The notes: generated from the sequence alone by a model not told the origin. Positions 37,962-47,775 are shown, numbered from the stretch's first letter. The stretch: DNA of 64,000 bases from Ideonella dechloratans (GCF_021049305.1 NZ_CP088081.1:2418001-2482000); one strand, 5' to 3'. A program made the numbers and translations.

Positions 37962-38095
37962 GCTGGGTTGACTCCTCGTCGTTACACTGCCGGGTTGCGA
38001 CCCTGGCCCATCTTGCTTCTGCTCCGGGCATTGGACCATGGCCAGCCCGCCGCCCTGGCGGCCATCATCGCAAAGACTCGACCGAGCCATCCACC

Positions 38096-39622
38096 ATGAC
38101 CACCACCATCCGCTACCAAGATCTGGTCGACAGCGTCGCCGGCGCGCTGCAGTACATCAGCTACTACCACCCGGCCGACTACATCGCCCACCTGGCGCGC
38201 GCCTACGAGCGTGAGGAATCGCCCGCCGCCAAGGACGCGATCGCCCAGATCCTGACCAACTCGCGCATGTGCGCGGAAGGGCGCCGCCCGATCTGCCAGG
38301 ACACCGGCATCGTCAACGTGTTCCTGAAGATCGGCATGGACGTGAAGTGGGAAGGCTTCCCCGGCTCGATCCAGGACGCCGTCGACGAAGGCGTGCGCCG
38401 CGGCTACCTGAACCCGGACAACAAGCTGCGCGCCTCGGTGCTGGCCGATCCGATCTTCGAGCGCAAGAACACCAAGGACAACACCCCGGCGGTGGTCTTC
38501 ATGGAGGTGGTGCCCGGCGACAAGCTGGACGTGACCGTGGCGGCCAAGGGCGGCGGCTCCGAGAACAAGTCCAAGGTCTACATGCTCAACCCGAGCGACA
38601 ACATCGTCGACTGGGTGCTCAAGACCGTGCCGACCATGGGCGCGGGCTGGTGCCCGCCGGGCATGCTGGGCATCGGCGTGGGCGGCACGGCGGAGAAGGC
38701 CGCCCTGCTGGCCAAGGAATCGCTGATGGACGACATCGACATGTACGAGCTGCTGCAGCGCGGCCCGCAGAACAAGCTCGAAGAGCTGCGCATCGAGCTG
38801 TACGAGAAGGTCAACGCGCTGGGCATCGGCGCGCAAGGCCTGGGTGGCCTGACCACCGTGCTGGACGTCAAGATCAAGACCTACCCGACGCACGCGGCCT
38901 CCAAGCCCATCGCCATGATCCCGAACTGCGCGGCCACCCGCCACGCCCACTTCGTGATGGACGGCTCGGGCCCGGTCTACCTGGATCCGCCCAGCCTGGA
39001 TCTGTGGCCCAACGTGCACTGGGCGCCGGACTACAACAAGTCCAAGCGCGTGGACCTGAACACGCTGACCAAGGACGAAGTGGCCAGCTGGAAGCCCGGC
39101 CAGACCCTGCTGCTCAACGGCAAGATGCTGACCGGCCGCGATGCCGCGCACAAGCGCATCCAGGACATGCTGGCCAAGGGCGAGCCGCTGCCGGTGGACT
39201 TCACCAACCGGGTCATCTACTACGTCGGCCCGGTGGACCCGGTGCGTGACGAGGTGGTCGGCCCCGCCGGCCCCACCACCGCCACCCGCATGGACAAGTT
39301 CACCGACATGATGCTGGAGAAGACCGGCCTCATCAGCATGGTGGGCAAGGCCGAGCGTGGCCCCGCCGCCATCGAGGCGATCAAGAAGCACAAGTCGGCC
39401 TACCTGATGGCCGTGGGCGGCAGCGCCTACCTGGTGTCCAAGGCCATCAAGGCCGCCAAGGTGGTGGGCTTCGCCGACCTGGGCATGGAAGCCATCTACG
39501 AGTTCGACGTGGTGGACATGCCGGTCACGGTGGCCGTGGACGCCGGCGGCACCAGCGCCCACATCGAGGGCCCCAAGACCTGGCAGGCCAAGATCGGCAA
39601 GATCCCGGTCAGCGTGGCCTGA
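38096..39622 (+). CDS. fum: Fumarate hydratase class I (Fe-S)
   Basis: Interconverts fumarate and malate in the TCA cycle with an oxygen-sensitive [4Fe-4S] cluster. 508 residues, the fused alpha-beta form like E. coli FumA/FumB but with the shorter arrangement common in betaproteobacteria. Cluster Cys are in RRPICQDTGIVNVFLKIG, MGAGWCPPGMLGIGVGG and IPNCAATRHAHFVMDGSG. The beta domain has GRDAAHKRIQDML and GPTTATRMDKFTDMMLEKTG. Monocistronic, ends in a strong terminator. Confidence 0.95.
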   Translation: MTTTIRYQDLVDSVAGALQYISYYHPADYIAHLARAYEREESPAAKDAIAQILTNSRMCAEGRRPICQDTGIVNVFLKIGMDVKWEGFPGSIQDAVDEGVRRGYLNPDNKLRASVLADPIFERKNTKDNTPAVVFMEVVPGDKLDVTVAAKGGGSENKSKVYMLNPSDNIVDWVLKTVPTMGAGWCPPGMLGIGVGGTAEKAALLAKESLMDDIDMYELLQRGPQNKLEELRIELYEKVNALGIGAQGLGGLTTVLDVKIKTYPTHAASKPIAMIPNCAATRHAHFVMDGSGPVYLDPPSLDLWPNVHWAPDYNKSKRVDLNTLTKDEVASWKPGQTLLLNGKMLTGRDAAHKRIQDMLAKGEPLPVDFTNRVIYYVGPVDPVRDEVVGPAGPTTATRMDKFTDMMLEKTGLISMVGKAERGPAAIEAIKKHKSAYLMAVGGSAYLVSKAIKAAKVVGFADLGMEAIYEFDVVDMPVTVAVDAGGTSAHIEGPKTWQAKIGKIPVSVA

Positions 39623-39644
39623 TCGGCCCCCGGCCTCGAACAGC

Positions 39645-39669
39645 AAACCCCGCCTCGGCGGGGTTTTTT
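39645..39669. terminator. Intrinsic terminator of fumarase
   Basis: Stem AACCCCGCC/GGCGGGGTT, 2-nt loop, six T on the plus strand. Reads weakly on the minus strand for the convergent channel gene. Confidence 0.9.
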
Positions 39670-39703
39670 CATGGTGTGGTGTTCATGATGGGATGCGCCA
39701 GGG

Positions 39704-40996
39704 TCAGCCCGCGGACGGCGGCTCGGCCGCCGGCAGCATCTGCACCACCCGCTGCGGGAAGGGGATCTCCACCCCCAGGCGGTTGAGCAGGCGCCAGATC
39801 GCCAGGTTCACCTCGGAACGCACGCCCCCCTGGCCATTCTCCGGATCGATGATCCAGAAGGTGATGGTCAACTCCAGGCCATCGGCGGCGAAGTTGGACA
39901 GCTGCACGCCGGGCTTGGGGTCGCCCAGCACGCGCTGGACGGAGGACACGGCCTCGATGATCTGCGGGAACAGCGTATCCAGGTCGGTGCCATAACCCAC
40001 CTGCACCACGGTCGAGACCAGCACCTTGGGGTCGGCCAGGGAGGAGTTCTCCACCCGCTGGGTGATCAGCAGCTCGTTGGGCACGATGGCCTCGCGCCCG
40101 TTGAGGGCGCGGATCACGGTGTAGCGGGTGGTGATGCGGGAGATCGTGCCCTCGAAGTTGTCCACCCGCACCGTGTCGCCGATGCGCACCGAGCGCTCGG
40201 CCAGGATCACGAAACCCGAGACATAGTTGGAGGCCAGCTTCTGCAGGCCGAAGCCCAGGCCCACCCCCACCGCGCCGCCCAGCACCGACAGGGCCGACAG
40301 GTCGATGCCGGCCGAGGACATGGCCAGCAGCAGCCCGATGAAGGTGAGCAGGGTGCGGATCAGGTTGGCGCCGGCCATGCGCAGCGAGAGCTGGTCGCCG
40401 GTGGCCCCCTTGAGCAGCTGGGTCTCCAGCGCCGCCGAGATCCACAGCGTGATGACCATCACCACGCCCACGCTCAGCGCCCCCTCCAGCAGCGAGCGCA
40501 CCGAGACCACCGAGTTGCCCAGCTTCCAGCGGATGTCGTCCAACTCGTTCAGCATCTCCGGCAGCACGCCGGTGATCCAGCCCACCACCGCCAGCCAGGC
40601 CAGCCAGGAGATCGTGCGCTCGACCACGCGCATCAGGTGGGACCCCGGGAAGGCCACGGTCAGCACCCGCACCGACAGCCGGATGCTGGCAAAGGAAATC
40701 AGCACCGGCAGCACGATCTTGAACATCGCCAGCGGCACGCCCCAGCCCAGCAGCGCCCGCCGCGCCAGGTAGGCCAGGCCCAGGGCCAGCAGGGGGAACA
40801 GCACCCCGTCGACGATGCGGCGCCCGTACCAGATGGAGCGCTCGGGCACCGTGGGGCCACGCACCACCCGCACCAGCACCCAGGCCAGGACCAGACAGGT
40901 CAGCACCACGGCGCCCTCGATCAGGGCGCTGGGGTGCGTCAGGGCACTGAGGAATTCGTCGAGGGTGAGGACGGGAATGACGGGGGCGGAAGTCAT
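39704..40996 (-). CDS. MscS-type mechanosensitive channel
   Basis: 430 residues. Several N-terminal helices (about 1-240) precede the MscS core. The pore-lining helix is Gly/Ala-rich (LSVLGGAVGVGLGFGLQKLASNYVSG), followed by the beta domain FVILAERSVRIGDTVRV and IVPNELLITQRVENSS, ending in the C-terminal vestibule domain (LNRLGVEIPFPQRVVQM). It releases solutes on hypo-osmotic shock. It starts 39 bp after the deacetylase gene on the same strand, so the two may share a transcript. Confidence 0.93.
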   Translation of the reverse strand: MTSAPVIPVLTLDEFLSALTHPSALIEGAVVLTCLVLAWVLVRVVRGPTVPERSIWYGRRIVDGVLFPLLALGLAYLARRALLGWGVPLAMFKIVLPVLISFASIRLSVRVLTVAFPGSHLMRVVERTISWLAWLAVVGWITGVLPEMLNELDDIRWKLGNSVVSVRSLLEGALSVGVVMVITLWISAALETQLLKGATGDQLSLRMAGANLIRTLLTFIGLLLAMSSAGIDLSALSVLGGAVGVGLGFGLQKLASNYVSGFVILAERSVRIGDTVRVDNFEGTISRITTRYTVIRALNGREAIVPNELLITQRVENSSLADPKVLVSTVVQVGYGTDLDTLFPQIIEAVSSVQRVLGDPKPGVQLSNFAADGLELTITFWIIDPENGQGGVRSEVNLAIWRLLNRLGVEIPFPQRVVQMLPAAEPPSAG

Positions 40997-41035
40997 GCGC
41001 CCGATTGTCGCCTCAGCCCAGGGCGGAAGCCGAGC

Positions 41036-41971
41036 TCAGACGTCGGCCAGCGCGCGCAGATGGGCCACCACGCTGCGGGCCAGCGAGCTCAGCGCGTAGC
41101 CGCCCTCCAGGCAGGACACGACCCGTCCCTTGGCATGGCGCCGGGCCAGCTCCACCACCCGGCGGGTGATCCATTCGAAATCGGCCTCCACGAGGCCCAT
41201 GCGGCCCATGTCGTCCTCGCGGTGGGCGTCAAAGCCGGCCGAGATGAAGAACATCTCCGGACGGAACTCCTCCAGCCGCGGAATCCAGTTGGCCTCGATC
41301 ATCTCCCGCACCTCGCCGCCGCGGGTGTAGGGGGGCACCGGCAGGTTGACCATGTTCGAGCCCAGCGGCACGCCGCCGCTGAAGGGGAAGATCTGGTCCT
41401 GGAAGAAGCTCACCATCAGGATGCGCTCGTCGCCGGCCACGATGTCCTCGGTGCCGTTGCCGTGGTGCACATCGAAGTCGACGATGGCCACCCGCTTGAG
41501 CCCGCGCACATCCAGCGCATGGCGGGCCGCCACCGCGATGTTGTTGAAGAAGCAGAAGCCCATGGACTGCGAGCGCGTGGCATGGTGGCCGGGCGGGCGG
41601 ATGGCGCAGAAGGCGTTCTCGGCGCGGCCATCGATCACCGCGTCGGTGGCTGCCACGGCAGCGCCGGCCGAGCGCAAGGCGGCCTGCCAGGTGTGCGGGC
41701 CCACGTAGGTGTCCGAGTCCAGCGCCCGGTGCTCGCCGGTCTCGATGGCCTGGCGGATGAACTCCTCCAACTCGGTGAGATAACCCTCGGTGTGGGCCAG
41801 CAGCAGGTCGCTGTGCGCGGCCAGCGGCACGTCGAAACGGGTGAGCGCCACGTCCACGCCGGAAGACAGCAACTGGTCCTCGATGGCGTCGAGCCGCTGG
41901 GGGCATTCGGGGTGGCCGGCACCCATGTCGTGCAGGCGGCAATCGGGGTGGGAGAAGTAGGCAGTGGTCAT
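41036..41971 (-). CDS. Histone-deacetylase-family amidohydrolase
   Basis: Zn-dependent deacetylase fold of 311 residues. The active site is complete: tandem His in RPPGHHATRSQSMGFCFFNN, Asp-His ligands in VDFDVHHGNGTEDI, second Asp in ISAGFDAHREDDMGRMGL, and C-terminal ECGGYA-like LEGGYALSSLA. Bacterial homologues act on acetylpolyamines or other small acetylated compounds; histones are not expected substrates. A Tyr transition-state residue is replaced in some members; here LEGGYAL suggests the Tyr is kept. Divergent from the MoxR gene. Confidence 0.92.
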   Translation of the reverse strand: MTTAYFSHPDCRLHDMGAGHPECPQRLDAIEDQLLSSGVDVALTRFDVPLAAHSDLLLAHTEGYLTELEEFIRQAIETGEHRALDSDTYVGPHTWQAALRSAGAAVAATDAVIDGRAENAFCAIRPPGHHATRSQSMGFCFFNNIAVAARHALDVRGLKRVAIVDFDVHHGNGTEDIVAGDERILMVSFFQDQIFPFSGGVPLGSNMVNLPVPPYTRGGEVREMIEANWIPRLEEFRPEMFFISAGFDAHREDDMGRMGLVEADFEWITRRVVELARRHAKGRVVSCLEGGYALSSLARSVVAHLRALADV

Positions 41972-42054
41972 CGAAACAGGGCCAGCGCAGGATCGGGACA
42001 GGTCATTCCCAGCATGCCAGTGAAACCGGGCCGGGTAGGCTATCGTCTGCCCTC

Positions 42055-42984
42055 ATGATCAGCACAAGCCTTCTCGCCCGATTGACGAAGCTCAAGGGAC
42101 AGGTCAACAACGTGATCGCGGGCAAGACAACCCAGGTGGAGGATAGCCTGGCCTGCCTGCTGGCCGGGGGGCATCTGCTGATCGAGGACGTGCCGGGCGT
42201 GGGCAAGACCACCCTGGCCCACGCCCTGGCCGCCTCGCTGGGGCTGCGCTTCTCCCGCGTCCAGTTCACCTCCGACCTGCTGCCCAGCGACCTGGTGGGG
42301 GTGAGCGTGTTCGAGCGCCAGCGCGACGGCTTCGTGTTCCACCCGGGCCCGCTCTTCACCCAGGTGCTGCTGGCCGACGAGATCAACCGGGCCGGCCCCC
42401 GCACCCAGAGCGCCCTGCTGGAGGCGATGGAGGAGCACCAGGTCAGCGTGGACGGCAAGACCCGCCCGCTGCCCCAGCCCTTCTTCGTCATCGCCACCCA
42501 GAACCCGGCCGAGCAGCTGGGCACCTACCCGCTGCCGGAAAGCCAGCTCGACCGCTTCCTGATGTGCATCAGCCTGGGCTACCCGGACCGGGCCTCGGAG
42601 CGCGCCCTGCTGGCCGGCGAGGACCGGCGCGAAGCGGTGGCCCGCCTGCAGCCGGTGATGGAACCGGACGACCTGGTCGAGGCGATGGCCGCGGTGCGCA
42701 CCGTGCATGCGTCCAGCGCCCTGCTGGACTACCTGCAGGCCCTGATCGAGGCCACCCGCAGCGGCCGCTGGTTCGTCCAGGGCCTGTCGCCCCGCGCTGG
42801 CATCGGCATCCTGCGGCTGGCCCGGGCCCGGGCCCTGCTGCAGGGCCGTGACCACGTGGCGCCGGACGACCTGCAGGCCCTGTTGCCCCAGGCCCTGGGC
42901 CACCGCCTGGTGCCGGTGGCCTCGGCCGGCCGCGGCCCGCGCGAGCAGGTCCGCGCGATGCTGGACGCCGTCCCCCTGCCCTGA
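42055..42984 (+). CDS. MoxR-family AAA+ ATPase
   Basis: 309 residues. Walker A GVGKTT in LLIEDVPGVGKTTLAHAL, Walker B LLADEINRAGPRTQSALLEAM, sensor 1 FFVIATQNPAEQ, then PLPESQLDRFLM. MoxR ATPases act as chaperones for cofactor insertion or complex maturation, often with VWA or DUF58 proteins. First of a four-gene run with DUF58, transglutaminase and MltB, so an envelope or extracytoplasmic protein-processing role is inferred. Confidence 0.95.
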   Translation: MISTSLLARLTKLKGQVNNVIAGKTTQVEDSLACLLAGGHLLIEDVPGVGKTTLAHALAASLGLRFSRVQFTSDLLPSDLVGVSVFERQRDGFVFHPGPLFTQVLLADEINRAGPRTQSALLEAMEEHQVSVDGKTRPLPQPFFVIATQNPAEQLGTYPLPESQLDRFLMCISLGYPDRASERALLAGEDRREAVARLQPVMEPDDLVEAMAAVRTVHASSALLDYLQALIEATRSGRWFVQGLSPRAGIGILRLARARALLQGRDHVAPDDLQALLPQALGHRLVPVASAGRGPREQVRAMLDAVPLP

Positions 42985-42990
42985 ACCGGC

Positions 42991-43965
42991 ATGGCAAGCA
43001 CCGGCCTGTGGCCCCTGTCGGCCCTGCAGCGGCGCTGGCGCCAGTGGTGGCAGGCGCGCCTGCAGCCCAGTGCCCATTGCACCCTGCGCCAGCGCAACCT
43101 CTACATCGTGCCCACCCGGGCCGGCCTGGTGTTCGGTCTGACCCTGCTGCTGCTGGTGGCGTCCATCAACTTCCAGCTCAACCTGGGCTACGCCCTCACC
43201 TTCCTGCTGGCGGGCAGCGCCATCGTGTCGATGCACATGACCCATGCCACGCTGCGCGGGCTGGCGCTGCACCTGGGGCCGCTGAGCCCGGTGTTCGCCG
43301 GCCAGCCGGTGAGCCTGGAGGTCCGCATGGACAACCCCGGCCGCACCCGCCATGGCCTGGCGCTGGCGGTGCAGGAAGACGAGGGCGAGCCGCAGCCGGT
43401 GTGGTTCGATGCCGGCGCCCAGGCCCAGACCAGCGTCACCCTGCACTGGATGGCGCCCGGACGCGGGCACTGGCCGGCACCGCTGCTGCGCATCGAGACC
43501 CGCTTTCCCTTCGGCCTGTTCCGCGCCTGGAGCCTGTGGCGCCCGGACGCCCAGGCCTGGGTCTATCCCGCGCCGGAGCATCCCGCGCCGCCCTTGCCCC
43601 CGGCCGCAGTCCAGGCCGGCTCGCCCGGCACGCCGGCCCTGGGCCCGACCGACGAGCATGACGGCATCCGCCCCTGGCGCCGGGGCGACCCGCTCAACCG
43701 CGTGGTCTGGAAGAAGGTCGCGCGCACGGGCGAACTGGTCAGCCGCGAGGCCGCGGGAACGGCCCGCCCCCCGCTGCTCTGGCTGGACTGGCAGCAGGCC
43801 GGCCCGGGCGATGCGGAACGGCGCCTGTCCCGCCTGTGCGCCTGGGTGCTGGCCGCGCAGGCGCGCCAGCAGCCCCATGGCCTGCGCCTGCCCGGCCGGG
43901 AATGGCCCTGGAACGACTCACCCACCCACCGGGACACCCTGCTGCAGGCGCTGGCGCGATGGTGA
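42991..43965 (+). CDS. DUF58 domain-containing membrane protein
   Basis: 324 residues, starting 6 bp after the MoxR stop. Two adjacent N-terminal helices (GLVFGLTLLLLVASINFQLN and LGYALTFLLAGSAIVSMHM), then a beta-rich region. The DUF58 core is DGIRPWRRGDPLNRVVWKKV followed by LVSREAAG. DUF58 proteins are almost always next to MoxR. Overlaps the transglutaminase gene by 7 bp. Function unknown. Confidence 0.93.
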   Translation: MASTGLWPLSALQRRWRQWWQARLQPSAHCTLRQRNLYIVPTRAGLVFGLTLLLLVASINFQLNLGYALTFLLAGSAIVSMHMTHATLRGLALHLGPLSPVFAGQPVSLEVRMDNPGRTRHGLALAVQEDEGEPQPVWFDAGAQAQTSVTLHWMAPGRGHWPAPLLRIETRFPFGLFRAWSLWRPDAQAWVYPAPEHPAPPLPPAAVQAGSPGTPALGPTDEHDGIRPWRRGDPLNRVVWKKVARTGELVSREAAGTARPPLLWLDWQQAGPGDAERRLSRLCAWVLAAQARQQPHGLRLPGREWPWNDSPTHRDTLLQALARW

Positions 43966-45998
43966 TGCTGCCCCGCATCCGGGAGGCCCAGCTGCCGCGC
44001 GACACCCGGGACACCTTCTTCATGCTGGGACTGATCGCCTGGACGGTCGCCCCGCACCTGGCCCGCCTGCCGCTGGGCGTGGGGGGGCTGTGCCTGGCGG
44101 TGCTGGTCTGGCGCGCCGTGCTGGCCTGGCGGGACGCCGCCCTGCCCGGCCGCGGGCCCCTGCTCGCGGTGCTGCTGCTGGCCGCCGGCCTGACCTGGCG
44201 CGAGCACCACACCCTGCTCGGCCGCGACGCCGGCATCACCCTGCTGGTGGTGCTGATGGCCCTGAAGACGCTGGAACTGCGGGCCCGGCGCGACGCGCTG
44301 GTGGTCTTCTTCCTCGGCTTCTTCCTGGTGCTGACCCAGTTCCTGTACTCGCAGTCCCTGCTCTCGGCGGCGGCCATGCTGCTGTCGGTGTGGGGCTGGC
44401 TGACAGCGCTCACCCTGGCCCACATGCCCGCCGGACGACCGCCGCTGCGCGAGGCCGCCGGCACCGCGCTGCGGGCCGCCCTGCTGGGCCTGCCGGTGAT
44501 GCTGGCGCTCTTTCTGCTCTTTCCCCGCATTCCGCCGCTGTGGAGCATGCCCGGCGATGGGGCCCGCACCGGCCTGTCGGACCACCTGCGCCTGGGCGAC
44601 GTGGCGGAGCTGGCCCAGGACGACAGCGTGGCGCTGCGGCTGCGCTTCGAGGGCCCGCCGCTGCCGCTGGCCCAGCTCTATCTGCGCGGACCGGTGCTCT
44701 CCCGCTACGACGGCCAGAGCTGGCAGGCCGAGCCCTGGCCCCGGCGCCCGCCCGTGCCCGATCACGTGACAAGCTTCGCCCCTCCCCCTCGCGCCGGCCT
44801 GCGCTACGAGATGACGCTGGAGCCCCTGCGCATCGCCTGGCTGCCCCTGCTGGACTACGCCACCACGCCGCCGCAGGCCGAGCCCCCGCTGACCGGCCTG
44901 CGGCCCCCGGACGACGACAGCCTGCAGTGGCGCCTGCGCAGCCCCCTGGGGGAGCGGACCCGCCTGACCGCCGTGGCCGCGCCCGGCCGGCCGGAGGGTG
45001 GCGTGCTGTCCCGCTGGGACCGCCTGCAGCTGACCAGCCTGCCGCCGGGCCTGCACCCGCGCACCCGGGCCTGGGCGCGCGCCCTGGCCGCGCAGCCCGG
45101 CCTGCTGCATGCCGATGCGCAGACCCTGGTCCAGGCCGTGCTGCGGCACCTGCGCGAGGACGGCTATGCCTACACCCTGAGCCCGGGACCCTACGAGGGC
45201 GATGCCATCGACGAATTCTGGATGGACCGCAAGCTGGGCTTCTGCGAACACTACGCCAGCGCCTTCGTGGTGGTGATGCGCAGCCTGGGCGTGCCGGCGC
45301 GCATCGTCACCGGCTACCAGGGGGCCGATCCGGCGCCGGTGGACGGCTACTGGGTGGTGCGCCAGAGCAATGCCCATGCCTGGGCCGAGTACTGGCAGGA
45401 CGGCCAGGGCTGGCTGCGCGCCGATCCCACCGCCGCCGTGGCCCCCGACCGCGTCCTGCGCAGCAGCGCGCTGCGCCCGGCCCCCGGTCTGGTGATGGGC
45501 ACGCTGGACAGCGTGAGCCCCGGCCTGCGCCTGCAGCTGCGGCGCTGGCTGGAGACCTGGGACAACCGCTGGAACCAGTGGGTGCTGGGCTACGGCCGGC
45601 AGCAGCAGTTCCAGCTGCTGCGCGACTGGGGCTGGCCGGAGGTGGACGCCGCAGCCCTGGCCCGGCTGCTGGTCCTGTGCCTGTCCGGCCTGGGTCTGGC
45701 CGGGGCGGCCTGGGCGTGGTGGGATGGTCGCCGACAGGCGCCCTGGCCACGGCTGCAACGGCGCCTGGCCCGCCGGCTGGCGCGCTGGGGCGTGGTCCTG
45801 GCCCCGGCCGACAGCCCGGCCGCACTGGCGCGGCGCCTGGCCGAGCGCCACGGACAGGCCGTGGCACCCATGGTGGAAGCACTGCAGGCCCTGCAGCGCC
45901 AGCGCTACGCCCCAGGCCCCGCCGCGGCCACACTCTCCACCTGGTGGCGGACCTTCCGGGCCGCGGAGCGGCGCTGCGCTCCCCCGCGGCGCCCATAA
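43959..45998 (+). CDS. TgpA-type transglutaminase (DUF3488-transglutaminase-DUF4129)
   Basis: 679 residues. Residues 1-190 form about six membrane helices (DUF3488). A periplasmic transglutaminase-like domain follows, with catalytic Cys in LGFCEHYASAFVVVMRSLGV, His in SNAHAWAEYWQDG and Asp in WLRADPTAAV. One further helix near 570 precedes a cytoplasmic DUF4129-like tail. Homologous to Pseudomonas TgpA, needed for viability there. Start may be ATG 43959 or 43965. Confidence 0.93.
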   Translation: MVMLPRIREAQLPRDTRDTFFMLGLIAWTVAPHLARLPLGVGGLCLAVLVWRAVLAWRDAALPGRGPLLAVLLLAAGLTWREHHTLLGRDAGITLLVVLMALKTLELRARRDALVVFFLGFFLVLTQFLYSQSLLSAAAMLLSVWGWLTALTLAHMPAGRPPLREAAGTALRAALLGLPVMLALFLLFPRIPPLWSMPGDGARTGLSDHLRLGDVAELAQDDSVALRLRFEGPPLPLAQLYLRGPVLSRYDGQSWQAEPWPRRPPVPDHVTSFAPPPRAGLRYEMTLEPLRIAWLPLLDYATTPPQAEPPLTGLRPPDDDSLQWRLRSPLGERTRLTAVAAPGRPEGGVLSRWDRLQLTSLPPGLHPRTRAWARALAAQPGLLHADAQTLVQAVLRHLREDGYAYTLSPGPYEGDAIDEFWMDRKLGFCEHYASAFVVVMRSLGVPARIVTGYQGADPAPVDGYWVVRQSNAHAWAEYWQDGQGWLRADPTAAVAPDRVLRSSALRPAPGLVMGTLDSVSPGLRLQLRRWLETWDNRWNQWVLGYGRQQQFQLLRDWGWPEVDAAALARLLVLCLSGLGLAGAAWAWWDGRRQAPWPRLQRRLARRLARWGVVLAPADSPAALARRLAERHGQAVAPMVEALQALQRQRYAPGPAAATLSTWWRTFRAAERRCAPPRRP

Positions 45999-46006
45999 TC
46001 TCCGGC

Positions 46007-47164
46007 ATGACCCTGTCGCTTCCCGTTCCGCTGCGGCGTGCCTGCCGCGTCCTGCCCCTGCTCGCTCTGGCCGGCCTGGCCTCCACCGCCCTGGCCGCGG
46101 CGCCCTCGGCCAAGCGCGCTCCTGTCAAAGCCGCAGCCGTCATCAGCGACGACAGCCCCGACGTGGTCATCTACGGCCAGCGCGAGGACGTGGTGCAGTT
46201 CGGCCGCACCCTGGCCGCGGCCAACCAACTGGACCCCGAATGGGTGGTGGCCCAGCTGGCCCAGGCCCGCTTCCAGCCCCGCGTGACCCAGCTGGTCATG
46301 CCCCCGCCGGTGGGCACGGCCAAGAACTGGGCGGCCTACCGGGCCCGCTTCGTCGAGCCGCAGCGCATCGGCGCCGGGCTGCGCTGGTGGCAGGACAACG
46401 CCCAGGCCCTGAGCCGCGCCGAGGCCCGCTATGGCGTGCCGCCGGAGATCGTCGCGGCCATCGTGGGGGTCGAGACCTTCTATGGTCGGCTGACGGGCAG
46501 CTTCAAGGTCATCGACGCGCTGGCCACGCTGTCCTTCGACTTCCCCAGCGGCCGCAGCGACCGCTCGGCCTTCTACCGGGACGAGCTGGGCGCCTTCCTG
46601 CGCTGGTGCGCCGCCGAGAAGCGGGACCCGCAGAGCGTGCTGGGCTCCTTCGCCGGCGCCATCGGCCTGCCCCAGTTCATGCCCAGCAGCATCCTGAAGT
46701 ACGCGGTGGATTTCGACGGCGACGGCCGCATCGACCTGAACACGCACGGCGACGATGTGGTGGGCAGCGTCGCGCATTACCTGGCCGAATTCGGCTGGCA
46801 GCGCGGCCTGGTGCCCACCGTGGCCGTGACGCCCCCCGCGGACGTGCGGGAGAAGGCGCTGATGCTGGTCAACGACATCACCCCCAGCCTCAGTGCCAGC
46901 CAGATGCGCGAGCGCGGCGCGGTGCTGGACGCGGAGGCCACCGACGCCCTGGGGCCGCTGGCCTTGGTGGAGCTGCAGAACGGCGGCAACGCCCCCAGCT
47001 ACGTGGCGGGCACCCGCAACTTCTACGTCCTCACCCGCTACAACTGGTCGGCCTACTATGCGATGGCGGTGGTGGACCTGGCGCGCGCCCTGCGCAGCGG
47101 ACGCACCGACAGCACGGCCACGCCTGCCGCACCGGCCGCACCGGCCGCTTCGGCCGCGCCCTGA
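46007..47164 (+). CDS. mltB: Lytic murein transglycosylase B
   Basis: Cleaves the MurNAc-GlcNAc bond of peptidoglycan with formation of an anhydro end. 385 residues. The signal peptide ends around STALAAAPS; no lipobox Cys is seen, unlike E. coli MltB, so it is probably a soluble periplasmic form. Catalytic Glu is in IVGVETFYGRLTGSFKV; other marks are RDELGAFLRWC, AGAIGLPQFMPSS and YAVDFDGDGRIDL. The C-terminus is Ala/Pro-rich. It follows the transglutaminase gene by 8 bp. Confidence 0.94.
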   Translation: MTLSLPVPLRRACRVLPLLALAGLASTALAAAPSAKRAPVKAAAVISDDSPDVVIYGQREDVVQFGRTLAAANQLDPEWVVAQLAQARFQPRVTQLVMPPPVGTAKNWAAYRARFVEPQRIGAGLRWWQDNAQALSRAEARYGVPPEIVAAIVGVETFYGRLTGSFKVIDALATLSFDFPSGRSDRSAFYRDELGAFLRWCAAEKRDPQSVLGSFAGAIGLPQFMPSSILKYAVDFDGDGRIDLNTHGDDVVGSVAHYLAEFGWQRGLVPTVAVTPPADVREKALMLVNDITPSLSASQMRERGAVLDAEATDALGPLALVELQNGGNAPSYVAGTRNFYVLTRYNWSAYYAMAVVDLARALRSGRTDSTATPAAPAAPAASAAP

Positions 47165-47221
47165 GGCGCCCGCGCTCGTGCCTACAATGGCCACCTCCCC
47201 GCTCGTTTCACGCACTGGCCC

Positions 47222-47440
47222 ATGACCCGTCTGTCGGATCTTGCCGAGCGCATCGACCGCCTCGTGCTGCGGCACGAAGAGCTGGCGCGCACCAACGCCC
47301 TGCTGACCCAACAGGTGCAGGCCCTGCAGGCCGAACGCGACAGCCTCAAGTCCCGCCTGGCCGCAGCCCGCACCCGGGTCGAAGCCCTGCTGGATCGCTT
47401 GCCCACCGATCCCTCCTCCACCGGAGGTGATGCCGCATGA
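47222..47440 (+). CDS. Small coiled-coil protein, ZapB-like (TIGR02449 type)
   Basis: 72 residues, almost all coiled coil with heptad Leu (LAERIDRLVLRHEELARTNA, then QVQALQAERDSLKSRLA). The size and the position right before zapA with a 4-bp overlap match the TIGR02449/DUF904 family, proposed to aid FtsZ-ring organisation. Direct orthology to ZapB cannot be proved. Confidence 0.85.
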   Translation: MTRLSDLAERIDRLVLRHEELARTNALLTQQVQALQAERDSLKSRLAAARTRVEALLDRLPTDPSSTGGDAA

Positions 47441-47775
47441 AGCAGATGGAAGTCACCATCCTGGGCCAGAGCTACCTGCTGGCCTGCCCCGAAGGCGGCG
47501 AGGACCTGCTGCGCCAGGCGGTGAGCCGGGTGGACCAGGAGATGAGCGCGATCCGCGATGCGGGCAAGGTCAAGGCGCGTGAGCGCATGGCCGTGCTGGC
47601 CGCCCTGAACCTGGCCTACCTGCTGGCCGAGCAGCGACAGACCCCGGCCGCAACGGTGCCGGTGCCCGCATCCCCCCCGCCCAGCCTCGAGGCCAATCTC
47701 GAGGAAGAGGCCCTGCTGGACCGCCTGATTTCCAAGCTCGACGCCACCCTGGGCGACGATGGACAGCTGCTCTAG
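47437..47775 (+). CDS. zapA: Cell division protein ZapA
   Basis: FtsZ-ring-associated protein that bundles FtsZ protofilaments. 112 residues: N-terminal globular part MKQMEVTILGQSYLLACPEG, then helix DLLRQAVSRVDQEMSAIRDAG and KARERMAVLAALNLAYLLAE, with a Pro-rich linker and short C-terminal coil. Followed by 6S RNA, the ancestral proteobacterial order. Confidence 0.95.
   Translation: MKQMEVTILGQSYLLACPEGGEDLLRQAVSRVDQEMSAIRDAGKVKARERMAVLAALNLAYLLAEQRQTPAATVPVPASPPPSLEANLEEEALLDRLISKLDATLGDDGQLL

Noticed and set aside
43352..46006. In-frame extension of mltB upstream by 885 codons
   Set aside because: Pro/Arg/Ala-rich with no domain and overlapping the DUF58 and transglutaminase genes; MltB starts at the ATG at 46007 with a signal peptide.
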